Shown here piece by piece: positions 8,768 to 17,504 of a DNA stretch of 64,000 bases. Each line of letters opens with the position of its first letter. The stretch's first letter is position 1. The stretch spans positions 1-64,000 of the forward strand of contig NZ_BONX01000031.1 of assembly GCF_016862935.1 (NCBI RefSeq), written 5' to 3'. Source of the stretch: Plantactinospora mayteni. Its GTDB lineage: Bacteria; Actinomycetota; Actinomycetes; Mycobacteriales; Micromonosporaceae. Below the pieces are notes generated by a model. That model was not told the DNA's origin. It searched no databases and worked only from the letters and a program-made list of their open reading frames with translations. Both the position numbers and the translations under genes were made by a program.

Positions 8768-8807
8768 GAACCGGCCGGACGGCGGCCGAACCGGCCGGAC
8801 GGCGGCC
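8768..8807. repeat. 20-bp tandem repeat, two copies
   Basis: GAACCGGCCGGACGGCGGCC occurs at 8768-8787 and 8788-8807, followed by a partial third copy. It sits in the 258-bp gap before the SixA-like gene. Confidence 0.75.
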
Positions 8808-8878
8808 GGACCGGACGGGCGCCGCAAGCCGGGACCGGCCGACGGGACGCACACGCCACGCGACCCAGGGAGACCATC

Positions 8879-9505
8879 GTGACGGATACCAGCGGGACCG
8901 CCGGACCCAGCGACCCGGGCGGCGCGCGGCGGCCGGACGTACCCGGACGGAGCCTGGTGCTGCTCCGGCACGCGAAGGCCGAGCGGCCGACGACCGCGCC
9001 GGACGCCGACCGCCCGCTCACCGCCCGGGGGCACGCGGACGCCGCCGCCGCGGGGGCCTGGCTCGGCCACGGCGGCTACCTGCCGACGGTGGTCCTCTGC
9101 TCGCCCGCCAAGCGCACCCGACAGACCTGGCACGACGTCGCGCTGGGCATGGCGGCACCGCCGACCCGCCCGCTCGGCGTCCCGGCCGGACAGGCCGGGT
9201 CCGCCCCCGCCGGCCCGCCCGCCGGCGGCGCGGTGCCGGCGGTCCGCTACGACCAGCGGATCTACCACGGGTACGCGACGGACCTGCTCGAACTCGTCCG
9301 CGACACGGACCCGCAGGCGGGCACGCTGCTGCTGATCGGGCACAACCCGAGCATCTCGGAACTGTCCACTCTGCTCGATCCGGTGCACGCCGACCCGGAA
9401 GGGCTGCGTACCAGCGGAATCGTGATCCACCGGATCGCCGGCGAGTGGGCGGACGTAACCGCCCAGGCGGGGCCGATCGTGAAGTGGCACACCGCCCGGG
9501 GCTGA
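8879..9505 (+). CDS. SixA-type histidine phosphatase
   Basis: A 208-residue histidine phosphatase superfamily protein. 'LVLLRHAKAE' holds the RH signature (phospho-acceptor His31), 'VLCSPAKRTRQTW' holds the second Arg, and 'LLIGHNPSISEL' holds the second catalytic His. SixA proteins dephosphorylate phosphohistidine on phosphotransfer proteins; here the target is unknown. The first ~24 residues are a Gly/Pro-rich extension, and an Ala/Gly/Pro-rich insert (around residues 95-120) is unusual for SixA. The GTG start is preceded by GGGAGACC. Confidence 0.87.
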   Translation: MTDTSGTAGPSDPGGARRPDVPGRSLVLLRHAKAERPTTAPDADRPLTARGHADAAAAGAWLGHGGYLPTVVLCSPAKRTRQTWHDVALGMAAPPTRPLGVPAGQAGSAPAGPPAGGAVPAVRYDQRIYHGYATDLLELVRDTDPQAGTLLLIGHNPSISELSTLLDPVHADPEGLRTSGIVIHRIAGEWADVTAQAGPIVKWHTARG

Positions 9506-9586
9506 CCGCCCCTCCGATCGCTCGCGTACCCAGACGGGTCGGTGCCCGGCCGGTGGCATCGCCAACCAGGCCGGGCGCCGGGGATG

Positions 9587-9856
9587 TCAGGTGGGTGGTG
9601 CGCTCGGCGGCGGCGGATCCGGCGGCGGTGGCATCATCGCCGTCGGATGCGACAGCCTGTTCTCCTCGACGATCAGGGTCCGCGCCCGCTTCTTGCGGTC
9701 CTGCCAGTACCACATCGTGGTGGCCAGCACCGCGACCCCGGCCAGGATGAAGACCCAGCCGACCGCGCGAAGATCGAGCCACCAGACGTTGGCCCTGACC
9801 GCGAACGTCAGGATGGCTCCCAGCGTGATGAGGAAAATTCCCGTACCGATGCCCAT
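9587..9856 (-). CDS. Small membrane protein, DUF6458 family
   Basis: An 89-residue protein with two hydrophobic helices (residues ~4-22 and ~28-48), a basic stretch (WQDRKKRARTL) and a proline-rich tail. The opening MGIGTGIFLITLGAILTFAV and two-helix layout match the DUF6458 family of actinobacteria, function unknown. It is convergent with the SixA-like gene upstream and appears monocistronic. Confidence 0.8.
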   Translation of the reverse strand: MGIGTGIFLITLGAILTFAVRANVWWLDLRAVGWVFILAGVAVLATTMWYWQDRKKRARTLIVEENRLSHPTAMMPPPPDPPPPSAPPT

Positions 9857-10000
9857 GTCCGCTGCACTCCCCCGTGCGATGGGTCGTGGGCTTTCATGAC
9901 AAATCAGGTCAAACTACTCCTAGCACCGCCTCAACAATAGCGCGACGGCCGGGAAGCAATACAGCTCCACCGGCCGCCGAAAAACGCTCGTGCCGCCCGC

Positions 10001-11890
10001 CTAGAAAGCGTCCTCGGGCAGGTCCATCAGCTCCAGGTCGGCCGCCTGCACGATCCGCCGGTCGGCACCGATCCGGGGCAGTACCTCCCGGGCGAAGAAC
10101 CGGGCGGCGGCCAGCTTGCCGGTGTAGAACGCCTTGTCCGCCTCGGTCACCTCGCCGCTCAGCGCCCGCAGCGCCACCTCGGCCTGCCGTTGCAGCAGCC
10201 AGCCGACCGTCAGGTCGCCGACGGCGAGCAGGAAGCGCCGGCTGCTGAGCCCGACCTTGTAGAGCGCCCGGGCCTCGCCGCCCTGCGCGTCGCCGAGCCA
10301 CCCGGTCATGGTGCCGAGCATCGCCTGCACCTCGCCGAGCGCCCGACCCAGCGCGGCCCGCTCCTCCTTGAGCTGCCCGTCGCCCGGCTCGGCCGAGTCG
10401 GTCGCGGCCGACTCGGTGCCGCCGGCCTCCACGAACGCCCCGATCTCGCCGGCCACCGCCATCAGGCTGGTACCGCGATCCCGGACGATCTTCCGGAAGA
10501 ACAGGTCGAGGCTCTGGATCGCGGTCGTACCCTCGTAGAGAGTGTCGATCTTCGCGTCCCGGACGTACTGCTCCAGCGGGTAGTCCTGGAGGAAACCGGA
10601 GCCGCCGAACGTCTGCAACGACTCGTGGCCGAGCAGTTCGTAGGCACGTTCCGAGCCGACACCCTTGACCACCGGCAGCAACAGGTCGTTGACGCCCTTC
10701 GCCAGCTTGACGGTCGACTCGTCACCGTTCGCCTCGGCGATGTTGATCCGGTCCTGCCAGGTCGCGGTGTAGCAGACCAGCGCCCGGAGGCCCTCGGCGT
10801 ACGCCTTCTGGAGCATCAGCGAACGGCGCACGTCCGGGTGGTGCGTGATGGTCACCCGGGGCGCGTTCCGGTCCGTCGAGCGGACCAGGTCGGCGCCCTG
10901 TACCCGGCTCTTCGCGTACTCCAGGGCGTTGAGGTAGCCGGTGGAGAGTGTGGCGATCGCCTTGGTGCCGACCATCATCCGGGCGTACTCGATGATCAGG
11001 AACATCTGCCGGATGCCGTCGTGCACGTCGCCGAGCAGCCAGCCCTTGGCCGGTACGCCGTGCTCGCCGAAGGTCATCTCGCAGGTGTTCGAGACCTTCA
11101 ACCCCATCTTGTGTTCGAGGTTGGTCGCGTAGACGCCGTTGCGCTCGCCCAGCTCCCCGGTCTCGTCGTCGAAGTGGAACTTGGGGACCACGAACAGCGA
11201 CAGCCCCTTGGTACCGGGACCGCCGGCCCCCTCCACCCCGACCGGCCGGGCCAGGACGTAGTGGATGATGTTGTCCGTCAGATCGTGCTCACCACTGGTG
11301 ATGAACCGCTTGACGCCCTCGATGTGCCAGGAGCCGTCCGGCTGCGGGATCGCCCGGGCCCGGCCGGCGCCCACGTCCGAACCGGCGTCCGGCTCGGTGA
11401 GCACCATGGTCGCGGCCCACTGCTTCTCGACGAAGAGCTTGGCCCACTTCTTCTGCCGCTCGGTGCCCTCCCGATAGAGGGTGTGCGCGAACGAGGGGCC
11501 GCCGGCGTACATCCACAGTGGTGCGTTGGCGCCGAGGATCAGCTCGGCGGCCGACCACCAGAGCGCGCGGGGCGCCATCGTGCCGTCCAGCTCGGTCGGC
11601 AGGTCCATCCGCCAGAACTCGGACTCCATCAGCGTCTGGAAGGACTTCTTGAACGACTCGGGCAGCGGCGCGCTGTGCGTGGCCGGGTCGAAGACCGGCG
11701 GGTTGCGGTCGCTGTCGGTGTAGCTGGCCGCCAGGTCCTCCCGGGCCAGCCGCTCCACCTCGGCGAGCACGCTCCGCGCGGTGTCGGCGTCCAGTTCGGC
11801 GTACGGGCCGGCGCCGAACGCCTGGTCCGCGCCGAAGACCTCGAAGAGGTTGAACTCGAGGTCTCGCCGATTGCTCCTGTAGTGGGTCAT
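10001..11890 (-). CDS. fadE5: Acyl-CoA dehydrogenase, FadE5-like
   Basis: A 629-residue FAD-dependent acyl-CoA dehydrogenase catalysing the first, alpha-beta oxidation step of fatty acyl-CoA degradation. It follows mycobacterial FadE5 almost end to end: the N-terminal '[16 protein letters not shown]', '[11 protein letters not shown]', '[20 protein letters not shown]' (FAD/substrate loop), 'HKMGLKVS', '[20 protein letters not shown]' and '[11 protein letters not shown]', with the catalytic Glu of 'YEGTT' near residue 450. An additional C-terminal helical domain is present, as in FadE5. The start is supported by GAGG upstream. Two TTAC-N6-GTAA operators lie 33-71 bp upstream, suggesting TetR-type control by fatty acyl-CoA (inference). 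Confidence 0.93.
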   Translation of the reverse strand: MTHYRSNRRDLEFNLFEVFGADQAFGAGPYAELDADTARSVLAEVERLAREDLAASYTDSDRNPPVFDPATHSAPLPESFKKSFQTLMESEFWRMDLPTELDGTMAPRALWWSAAELILGANAPLWMYAGGPSFAHTLYREGTERQKKWAKLFVEKQWAATMVLTEPDAGSDVGAGRARAIPQPDGSWHIEGVKRFITSGEHDLTDNIIHYVLARPVGVEGAGGPGTKGLSLFVVPKFHFDDETGELGERNGVYATNLEHKMGLKVSNTCEMTFGEHGVPAKGWLLGDVHDGIRQMFLIIEYARMMVGTKAIATLSTGYLNALEYAKSRVQGADLVRSTDRNAPRVTITHHPDVRRSLMLQKAYAEGLRALVCYTATWQDRINIAEANGDESTVKLAKGVNDLLLPVVKGVGSERAYELLGHESLQTFGGSGFLQDYPLEQYVRDAKIDTLYEGTTAIQSLDLFFRKIVRDRGTSLMAVAGEIGAFVEAGGTESAATDSAEPGDGQLKEERAALGRALGEVQAMLGTMTGWLGDAQGGEARALYKVGLSSRRFLLAVGDLTVGWLLQRQAEVALRALSGEVTEADKAFYTGKLAAARFFAREVLPRIGADRRIVQAADLELMDLPEDAF

Positions 11891-11922
11891 ACGCCTCTGC
11901 CCCCCGGACTCACGACAACAGG

Positions 11923-11961
11923 TTACCCGGCAGTAACAGTGGTTATATTACTCGTGGGTAA
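11923..11961. promoter_or_regulatory. Twin TTAC-N6-GTAA operators over the fadE5 promoter
   Basis: TTACCCGGCAGTAA (11923-11936) and TTACTCGTGGGTAA (11948-11961) share the dyad TTAC-N6-GTAA, with centres 25 bp apart. A minus-strand TAATAT (11950-11945) lies between them and TAACCT (11925-11920) overlaps the proximal one; either could be the -10. The layout is typical of a TetR-family repressor; no cognate regulator gene is adjacent. Confidence 0.65.
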
Positions 11962-12119
11962 GTCGCGGCGAAGTACCCGCTCCAGTGACCCGTACCACAG
12001 TGACAGCAACCTGACGCGGAGTGCCGGACCAGACGTCCACGCGTCGCGCTCGCCCTCCGGCCGGGAAGGGCGCCGAGGATCAGGGCAGGTCGTCGCCGCC
12101 CCACCGGCCCGGGGACCGG

Positions 12120-13247
12120 TCAGCCGTCGGCGGCGCCGACCTCCCAGCTCGGCACCGGCGCCGCGGTTGCCGAGTGCGGTCCCGGGTACTCCATCAGGAC
12201 CAGTGCGATGTCGTCGTCGAGCCGACCGCGTACCCACTCGACCAGGGCCGTCTCCAGCGAGGCCAGACCGTCGGCGACCGTACCGTGCCCGAGCAGCCGC
12301 CAGGCCCGGTCCACGGTCGGGAAGAACTCCCCGTCCCGGCGGGCCTCGCCGAGCCCGTCGGTGAAGAGCAGCAGCCGGTCGCCCGGTTCGAGCCGCTCGA
12401 CCCGGGGCCGGACCACCGGCATGAACCCGAGGGGCGGCGCGGGTGCCGGCGGCTCCATCGGAATCACCTGACCGCGACGGAGCAGCAGGGGTGCCGGATG
12501 ACCACAGTTGACGATCGTGAGCGTACCGCCGCGCTCCTCGACCAGGGCGGCGGTGACGAAGTCCTCGTCGCCGACGTTGCGGGCCACCGCCCGGTCCAGG
12601 TCGGCCACGATGGCCCGCAGGTCGGCCCGCTCGTACGCCACGTGCCGGTACGAGCCGAGCACGATGCTGGCCAGCCGGACCGCGTCCAGCCCCTTGCCCC
12701 GGACGTCGCCGATGATGATCCGCACCCCGTACGGGGTGTCGATCGCCTCGTACAGGTCACCGCCGATGTCGGCGGCGGCGGTCGACGAGATGTAGTGCCC
12801 GGCCACCGCCAGGCTGCCGACCTGCGGGCCGACCGGACGCAGCACCGCCTGCTGGGCCACGGAGGCGAGCTTGGACAACTCGGCGATCCGCTGCTCCTGC
12901 CGCTGCCGGATGACCGCGAAGAGCGCCGCGATCGCCGTCGCCAACACCACACCGATCAGGTTGACCGTGGTGGCCAGCGCCACCACCCGGCCGCCCCAGG
13001 CCAGCGAGCCGGCCAGCACGGTGGCGATCACGCCGACCGCGAGTACCACCCGCCAGGAGGCGAACGCGGCGGCCAGGAACGGGGCCGCCGCGACCAGGCC
13101 GACATAGTTGACCTTGGATTCGTCCGCGAACTCCACCACCGAGACGAGCGCGAGCAGCCCGAGGGCCGCGCCGAGACCGGCGCGGGAACCTTGGCTCAGC
13201 GGGCGACGGCCCGGTGGCATCAGTCGCATGGGTACGCGGAACAGCAT
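12120..13247 (-). CDS. SpoIIE/PP2C-type serine phosphatase, membrane-anchored
   Basis: About 375 residues. The N-terminus carries four to five hydrophobic helices (~residues 20-120), then a short helical linker ('RQRQEQRIAELSKLASVAQQAVL') and a SpoIIE-type PP2C domain. Metal-binding motifs are visible: 'AADIGGDLYEA', 'IIGDVRGKGLDA', 'LLLFTDGLGEAR' and the C-terminal 'LDDDIALVLME'. Such proteins dephosphorylate anti-anti-sigma factors in partner-switching systems; an RsbW-like ATPase is encoded at 37.6 kb. The start could be ATG 13247 (used), ATG 13229 or an upstream in-frame ATG at 13316; ribosome-binding signals are weak for all. Confidence 0.87.
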   Translation of the reverse strand: MLFRVPMRLMPPGRRPLSQGSRAGLGAALGLLALVSVVEFADESKVNYVGLVAAAPFLAAAFASWRVVLAVGVIATVLAGSLAWGGRVVALATTVNLIGVVLATAIAALFAVIRQRQEQRIAELSKLASVAQQAVLRPVGPQVGSLAVAGHYISSTAAADIGGDLYEAIDTPYGVRIIIGDVRGKGLDAVRLASIVLGSYRHVAYERADLRAIVADLDRAVARNVGDEDFVTAALVEERGGTLTIVNCGHPAPLLLRRGQVIPMEPPAPAPPLGFMPVVRPRVERLEPGDRLLLFTDGLGEARRDGEFFPTVDRAWRLLGHGTVADGLASLETALVEWVRGRLDDDIALVLMEYPGPHSATAAPVPSWEVGAADG

Positions 13248-13471
13248 GCCTGATCGACGACCGCGATTGTACGAAGTTGACTCCTCGTCCGATCGGGTTC
13301 TGGCCACCTGGCGCATCCCACCGGTCCGGTTCCGCCGGATCTTGTCGGCGGGTCAGCCAACCGTTGCAAGTCGAATGAACATTCTTAGATCACGTACCTC
13401 ACATCACGTCGCGCGCTCGCCCGGTCACCGACCCGTTCCACCGCCGCACCTCGGTCGGGGACTGCCGGCGC

Positions 13472-14107
13472 TCAGCCGAGGACCTCGTACCGTACGTCGA
13501 TCTCGCCGAGGCTCAGCGCGGCGATCGCCTCGAAGGCGGCCCGGGACAGGTCGATGCAGCGGCCCTCGATGAACGGTCCCCGGTCGTTGATCCGGACCAC
13601 CACCGACCGGCCGTTGTCCGGGTTCGTCACCCGGACCCGGGTGTCGAAGGGCAGGGTCTTGTGCGCGGCGGTCAGCGCGTTCGGGTCGAACGCCTCACCG
13701 TTCGCGGTGACCTGCCCCTCGTCGTAGTAGGACGCGCCGCACGAGCCGGTCTGCACCACCCGGGCGGTCGGGCTGGTCGCCGGCCGCTGGGTGGCGGGCT
13801 TCTTCGCGGTACTGGTCCGGGTCTGGCTCGGCGAAGGGCGGGCGCTGGCCCGGGAGGCGCGCGCGGGCGACCGGCTCGGCGTGGGCGTGACCGCGTCCGG
13901 GGTCGGGCTGGGGGACGCCGTCACCGGCCCGCTCGGGGTGGTCGCGTCGACCAGGGCCGGCACCGAGCCGGAGTTGGCGGCCGGCTCCGTGCCGAGCCTC
14001 ACCACACCGGCCGCACCCGCGCCGACCAGCGCGACGGCGACCGCACCGGCCGCCACCATGCCGGTCGGCCAGCGCAGAATCCGAACTCGGACATGCTTCC
14101 CAGCCAC
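13472..14107 (-). CDS. RlpA-like double-psi beta-barrel secreted protein
   Basis: 211 residues: an N-terminal signal-anchor helix (~residues 12-37), a Ser/Pro/Thr-rich linker (~45-115), then an RlpA-like double-psi beta-barrel ('[16 protein letters not shown]', '[18 protein letters not shown]', '[11 protein letters not shown]', '[12 protein letters not shown]'). RlpA proteins act on or bind peptidoglycan; the conserved 'NDRGPF' and 'DLS' residues are intact. The GTG start at 14107 follows GAGAGGA. A -35-like TTGACT lies upstream. No recognisable riboswitch was found in the 180-bp divergent region. Confidence 0.88.
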   Translation of the reverse strand: MAGKHVRVRILRWPTGMVAAGAVAVALVGAGAAGVVRLGTEPAANSGSVPALVDATTPSGPVTASPSPTPDAVTPTPSRSPARASRASARPSPSQTRTSTAKKPATQRPATSPTARVVQTGSCGASYYDEGQVTANGEAFDPNALTAAHKTLPFDTRVRVTNPDNGRSVVVRINDRGPFIEGRCIDLSRAAFEAIAALSLGEIDVRYEVLG

Positions 14108-14287
14108 CGCACCGTCCTCTCACCAGAACTAACAGAGATCGGGTCGGACCGTAACGAGGGAGGTACTTCGGAAGTCAACGTGATCACCTGCTTTCGCCCG
14201 ACTATGTGGTGAAACGTGTAGCCGATCATCCGACCCCGACTGGGTCGGACGTGCCCCGTGCCCGGGGCGGGCCGGCGATGCCGCAAG

Positions 14288-14848
14288 ATGGTCTCCGTGC
14301 GCGCTGAGCTGAGTAGGCGGCTGGTCGAGGCGTTCCGGTGGACCGATCCGGGGCCGGAGAGCAGACACCTGGTCAGCGACCCGTCCGGCTGGTGGCGGGA
14401 CCCGGCGATCCTCGCCGGGATCGGACCGGCCCTGGCCGAGCCGTTCCGGGCGGACCCGCCGACCGTCGTGGTCGCGCCCGAGGTCACCGGTCTGCTGCTC
14501 GGGCCGCTGGTGGCGACCGCGCTGGGCGTCGGGTTCGTGCCGGCGTACAAGAACACCGGCGGGCGGCGGATCGCGGAGCCGAGCACCTGGGCCTGGACCG
14601 GGTCCGACTACCGGGGCCGCCGGCTGGCTCTCGGGGTACGGGACCGGCACCTGGGACCCGGCGACCGGGTACTGGTGGCGGACGACTGGGTGGCCACCGG
14701 CGCCCAGGTACGCGCCGTGCACGAGATCGCCGCCCTGCGCGGAGCCACCGTGCTCGGCACGACCTGCCTGGTCGCCGAGGCTACGCCGGAGGTGGCGGCG
14801 GAACTCCGGCTCGACCACCTGCTGACCCCGGCCGACTTGGACAACTGA
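14288..14848 (+). CDS. Phosphoribosyltransferase-family protein
   Basis: A 186-residue protein with a type I phosphoribosyltransferase fold. The hood/strand region contains 'VVVAPEVTGLLLGPLVATALGVGFVP', and the PRPP loop reads 'VLVADDWVATGAQ', matching the consensus of hydrophobics, two acidic residues and a T/S-G turn, though W replaces the usual small residue. It is close in length to adenine phosphoribosyltransferases but divergent, so the base specificity is uncertain. Start options are ATG 14288 (used) and GTG 14297; neither has a clear Shine-Dalgarno. It is convergent with the SUMF1-like gene. Confidence 0.75.
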   Translation: MVSVRAELSRRLVEAFRWTDPGPESRHLVSDPSGWWRDPAILAGIGPALAEPFRADPPTVVVAPEVTGLLLGPLVATALGVGFVPAYKNTGGRRIAEPSTWAWTGSDYRGRRLALGVRDRHLGPGDRVLVADDWVATGAQVRAVHEIAALRGATVLGTTCLVAEATPEVAAELRLDHLLTPADLDN

Positions 14849-14992
14849 CCGCCCCGACGCCTGACCGTCCTGCGCCGGCCGTTCCGCGCCGACGCGCCCT
14901 GCTCGCCGGCCTCTTGACGGGCCACAGCCGTCAGGGCATGCGCTTTGTCAGGCGTCCGGTTGACGGCCACAGCCGTCAGGGCATGCGGTGTG

Positions 14993-16123
14993 TCAGGCGT
15001 CCGGTGTCGGGGGTTCGGTGCGGCAGAGCCGGAAGCCGATGTTCGGGGCGAGGTGTTCGCTCCAGCCGCCGTCCCGCCAGCTCGTCGAGGCGCGGGACAT
15101 CCGGAACGAGACGCTGACCGTACCGGCACAGTCGGCCCAGGAACCGCCGCGCAGCACCCGCTGCTCCCCGTCGACCGGCCCGGTCGGATTGTCCACCGGG
15201 CTCTCCAGGTAGTACTCGGCGTCGTACCAGTCGGCGGTCCACTCCCAGACCGAGCCGGCCATCCCGTACAGGCCGTAGCCGTTGGGTGGGAGCCGGCGCA
15301 TCGGCAGGACCGACAACTCGTCGAACCGGTCGAAGTCGCAGCGCTGTGGGGTCGGCGGCTCGTCACCCCACGGATAGCGGCGGCCGACCAGCCCACCCCG
15401 GGCCGCCCGCTCCCACTCCGCCTCGCTGGGCAGCCGGTAGCGGACCGTACCCGTGGAGATCCGCTCGCCGAACTCCTCGGCCTCCTGCGCCGAGACGCAG
15501 ACCATCGGCTTGTGGTCGTATCCCCACGGTCGGCTCGGGTCCGCCCGGGGCGGTACGCCGAAGACGGACGCCGGGTCGACCGGCTGGCCGCCCCGGGTCA
15601 GCTCCATCCGGGGATGGTGCGCGTGCCAGTCGACGGCCCGGGTGGTCTCGTCCTCGCAGTACTGCAGGCGGATCCGGTTCGCCCCGTCGAGCGCGAACCA
15701 GCCGTCCCGGTCGACCCCGGCGGCGTCCTCCGGCGGGCGTCCGTCCGGCGGCGGCAGCCAACCCATCAACCGGCAGTACGCCGACCAGCTCACCGGGGTC
15801 TCGGAGAGCCAGTAGCCGTCCAGCCGCACCCGGTGTACCGGCCACTCGTCCGGGTCGGCCGTGTCCGAGCCCATCAGGAAGGTACCGGCCGGGACGTACC
15901 GGAAGGTCAGGCCGTGCTCCTCGACGGCCAACCGGTCCAGCAGCTCGCGGCGCGCCCCGGTCAGCTCGGCGTCGTCCGGGTCGAGCGCGTACGCCCGGTC
16001 GTAGACCGCCGCCGCGGCCCGCAGCTCGCCGACCCGCACCAGTTTGCGGGCCAGCCGGCGCAGCCGTACCGGACCGCCGGTCGCCGCCGACTCGGCGCGC
16101 AGCCACTCCTCGGTCGCACCCAC
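14993..16123 (-). CDS. SUMF1/FGE-like (C-type lectin fold) enzyme lacking the second active Cys
   Basis: 376 residues. An N-terminal helical, TPR-like stretch (~18-65) precedes a formylglycine-generating-enzyme-type domain: 'YVPAGTFLMGSD' (~76-87), 'YWLSETPVS', 'PVCV-SAQEAEEF'-type segment, 'RLPSEAEWERAARGG', 'YPWGDE', 'NGYGLYGMAGSVWEWTADWY' and 'RVLRGGSW...NIGFRLCR'. True FGE needs a Cys pair just after 'GGS'; here only Cys332 is present and it is shifted by one, so classical sulfatase activation is unlikely. It may instead act like EgtB/PvdO-type relatives. The GTG start at 16123 lies 5 bp past the radical SAM stop. Last gene of the three-gene operon. Confidence 0.85.
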   Translation of the reverse strand: MGATEEWLRAESAATGGPVRLRRLARKLVRVGELRAAAAVYDRAYALDPDDAELTGARRELLDRLAVEEHGLTFRYVPAGTFLMGSDTADPDEWPVHRVRLDGYWLSETPVSWSAYCRLMGWLPPPDGRPPEDAAGVDRDGWFALDGANRIRLQYCEDETTRAVDWHAHHPRMELTRGGQPVDPASVFGVPPRADPSRPWGYDHKPMVCVSAQEAEEFGERISTGTVRYRLPSEAEWERAARGGLVGRRYPWGDEPPTPQRCDFDRFDELSVLPMRRLPPNGYGLYGMAGSVWEWTADWYDAEYYLESPVDNPTGPVDGEQRVLRGGSWADCAGTVSVSFRMSRASTSWRDGGWSEHLAPNIGFRLCRTEPPTPDA

Positions 16124-16128
16124 CCCGG

Positions 16129-17487
16129 TCAGCCCCCGCAGGCCGGCCGGGCCCGACCGGTCCCCGCCGACACGTCCAACACGACCAGCGGGTTGCGTAC
16201 CGGCTCCGGCGAGTGCCGTTCCAGCGCCACCTGGCCCTCGATCCACGGGTCCGGCGCGTTCACCGAACCGTTCAGCACCAGGGCCCGGGCCCGACAGCCG
16301 CCGCCGAAGGTGGCCGTCTGGCCCCGGGCGCTGGCCGGCTCGGTGTGCGGCAACGCCCGGATCGCCCGGAACCCGGTGCTGTGCCGCCAGATCTCGGCCA
16401 GCGACAGGTCCCGGACGTTCGCCGCGACGAACCGGGGGCCGAGGAAGCTGCACGGGTTGACGTCACCGGAGACCGAGACCGAACAGACCAGGTTGCCGGC
16501 ACCGCAGCCGTAGTTCTGCTGGACCACCGACTGCGTCTCGTGCCGGGTCTGCGGGCCGAACGGGTCGATCTGGCGCAGCTCCATCCGGTCGTCGTCCATC
16601 CGGGCCAGGGTGTTCAGCGCGGTGTGGTATTCCGCGAAGCTCGGCATCAGCTCCAGGTGCCGCTGCGCCACCCCGACCGGATAGAGCGGCCGGAACACCG
16701 CCGTGTCCGCGCCCACCTCGCGGGCGAGCCGGGCGCACGCCTCGACCTCCTCGACGTTCGACCGCATGATGGTGAAGGCCAGGGTGAACCGGGCGTACCG
16801 GCGGAGCACCGCCAGCCGGTCCAGCACCTTTTCGAAGGTGCCGGCGCCGCGTACCCGGTCGTTGGTCTCCGCCGTCGCACCCTCCAGGCTGACGTTGAGC
16901 CAGACCAGTTCCCGCCGGCCGAACTCCCGGGCGATCTCCTCGGTGATCAGCAGCCCGTTGGTGGTGACGCAGGGTGCGAGGCCGTACGCGGTGGCGAGGT
17001 CGATGATCTGGAAGAGGTCCTTGCGGAGCAGCGGCTCACCGCCGGTCAGCCCGAGCCGGAAGCTGCCGAGGCTGGCCATCTCGGCGAAGAGCCGGTCGAG
17101 TTCGGCCAGGCTCAGCCGCTGCTCCCGGCGCGGCAGGTCACCGGCGAAGCAGTGCGTACAGCTCAGGTTGCAGGCCGAGACGACCTCCAGGTGTACGGCG
17201 AGCGGCCCGGCCAGGTGGTCGGCGGGCGGCTCCGGACCGTCGAGTATGACCCCGGCGAACCGGTGCCGCACGGTGAAGAAGCCCAGCTCGTAGAAGTGCT
17301 CGTAGAAGCGGAGCATCCGGGTCCGCAGCTCGTCGTCGGTGACCTCCGCCAGCACCTCCCCGATCGGCCGGTCGACCAGCCGGCGCAGCAGCTCGGTCGC
17401 CTCGGCGTCGAACGGCAGGTATCGCGAGGTGCGGCGGTCGAAGACCAGGCTGCCGAAGTGTTCGGGAATCAGCACCAGCGGGGGCAC
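16129..17487 (-). CDS. Radical SAM/SPASM-type protein with N-terminal PqqD-like region
   Basis: 452 residues. Residues ~1-75 look like a PqqD/RiPP-recognition-type winged helix ('SRYLPFDAEATELLRRLVD...'). The radical SAM core follows with the cluster motif C106-x3-C110-x2-C113 (CNLSCTHC) and the SAM-contacting 'LTGGEPLL' (~147-154). A C-terminal SPASM/twitch-like region holds Cys328, Cys335, Cys346 and Cys398, enough for one auxiliary 4Fe-4S cluster. Such enzymes usually modify peptides or proteins through radical chemistry. GTG 17487 was chosen because AGGAGG lies directly upstream. It is flanked by the beta-sandwich gene (18 bp upstream) and the SUMF1-like gene. Substrate unknown. Confidence 0.9.
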   Translation of the reverse strand: MPPLVLIPEHFGSLVFDRRTSRYLPFDAEATELLRRLVDRPIGEVLAEVTDDELRTRMLRFYEHFYELGFFTVRHRFAGVILDGPEPPADHLAGPLAVHLEVVSACNLSCTHCFAGDLPRREQRLSLAELDRLFAEMASLGSFRLGLTGGEPLLRKDLFQIIDLATAYGLAPCVTTNGLLITEEIAREFGRRELVWLNVSLEGATAETNDRVRGAGTFEKVLDRLAVLRRYARFTLAFTIMRSNVEEVEACARLAREVGADTAVFRPLYPVGVAQRHLELMPSFAEYHTALNTLARMDDDRMELRQIDPFGPQTRHETQSVVQQNYGCGAGNLVCSVSVSGDVNPCSFLGPRFVAANVRDLSLAEIWRHSTGFRAIRALPHTEPASARGQTATFGGGCRARALVLNGSVNAPDPWIEGQVALERHSPEPVRNPLVVLDVSAGTGRARPACGG

Positions 17488-17504
17488 CCGACCTCCTCCG
17501 TCCG

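Noticed and set aside
14108-14287. c-di-AMP (ydaO-type) riboswitch upstream of the RlpA-like gene
   Set aside because: Such riboswitches often precede wall-hydrolase genes in actinobacteria, but the leader here is short and I could not find the conserved core or helices.
14993-16123. Genuine formylglycine-generating enzyme for a sulfatase
   Set aside because: The second catalytic Cys is missing and no sulfatase gene lies in the window.
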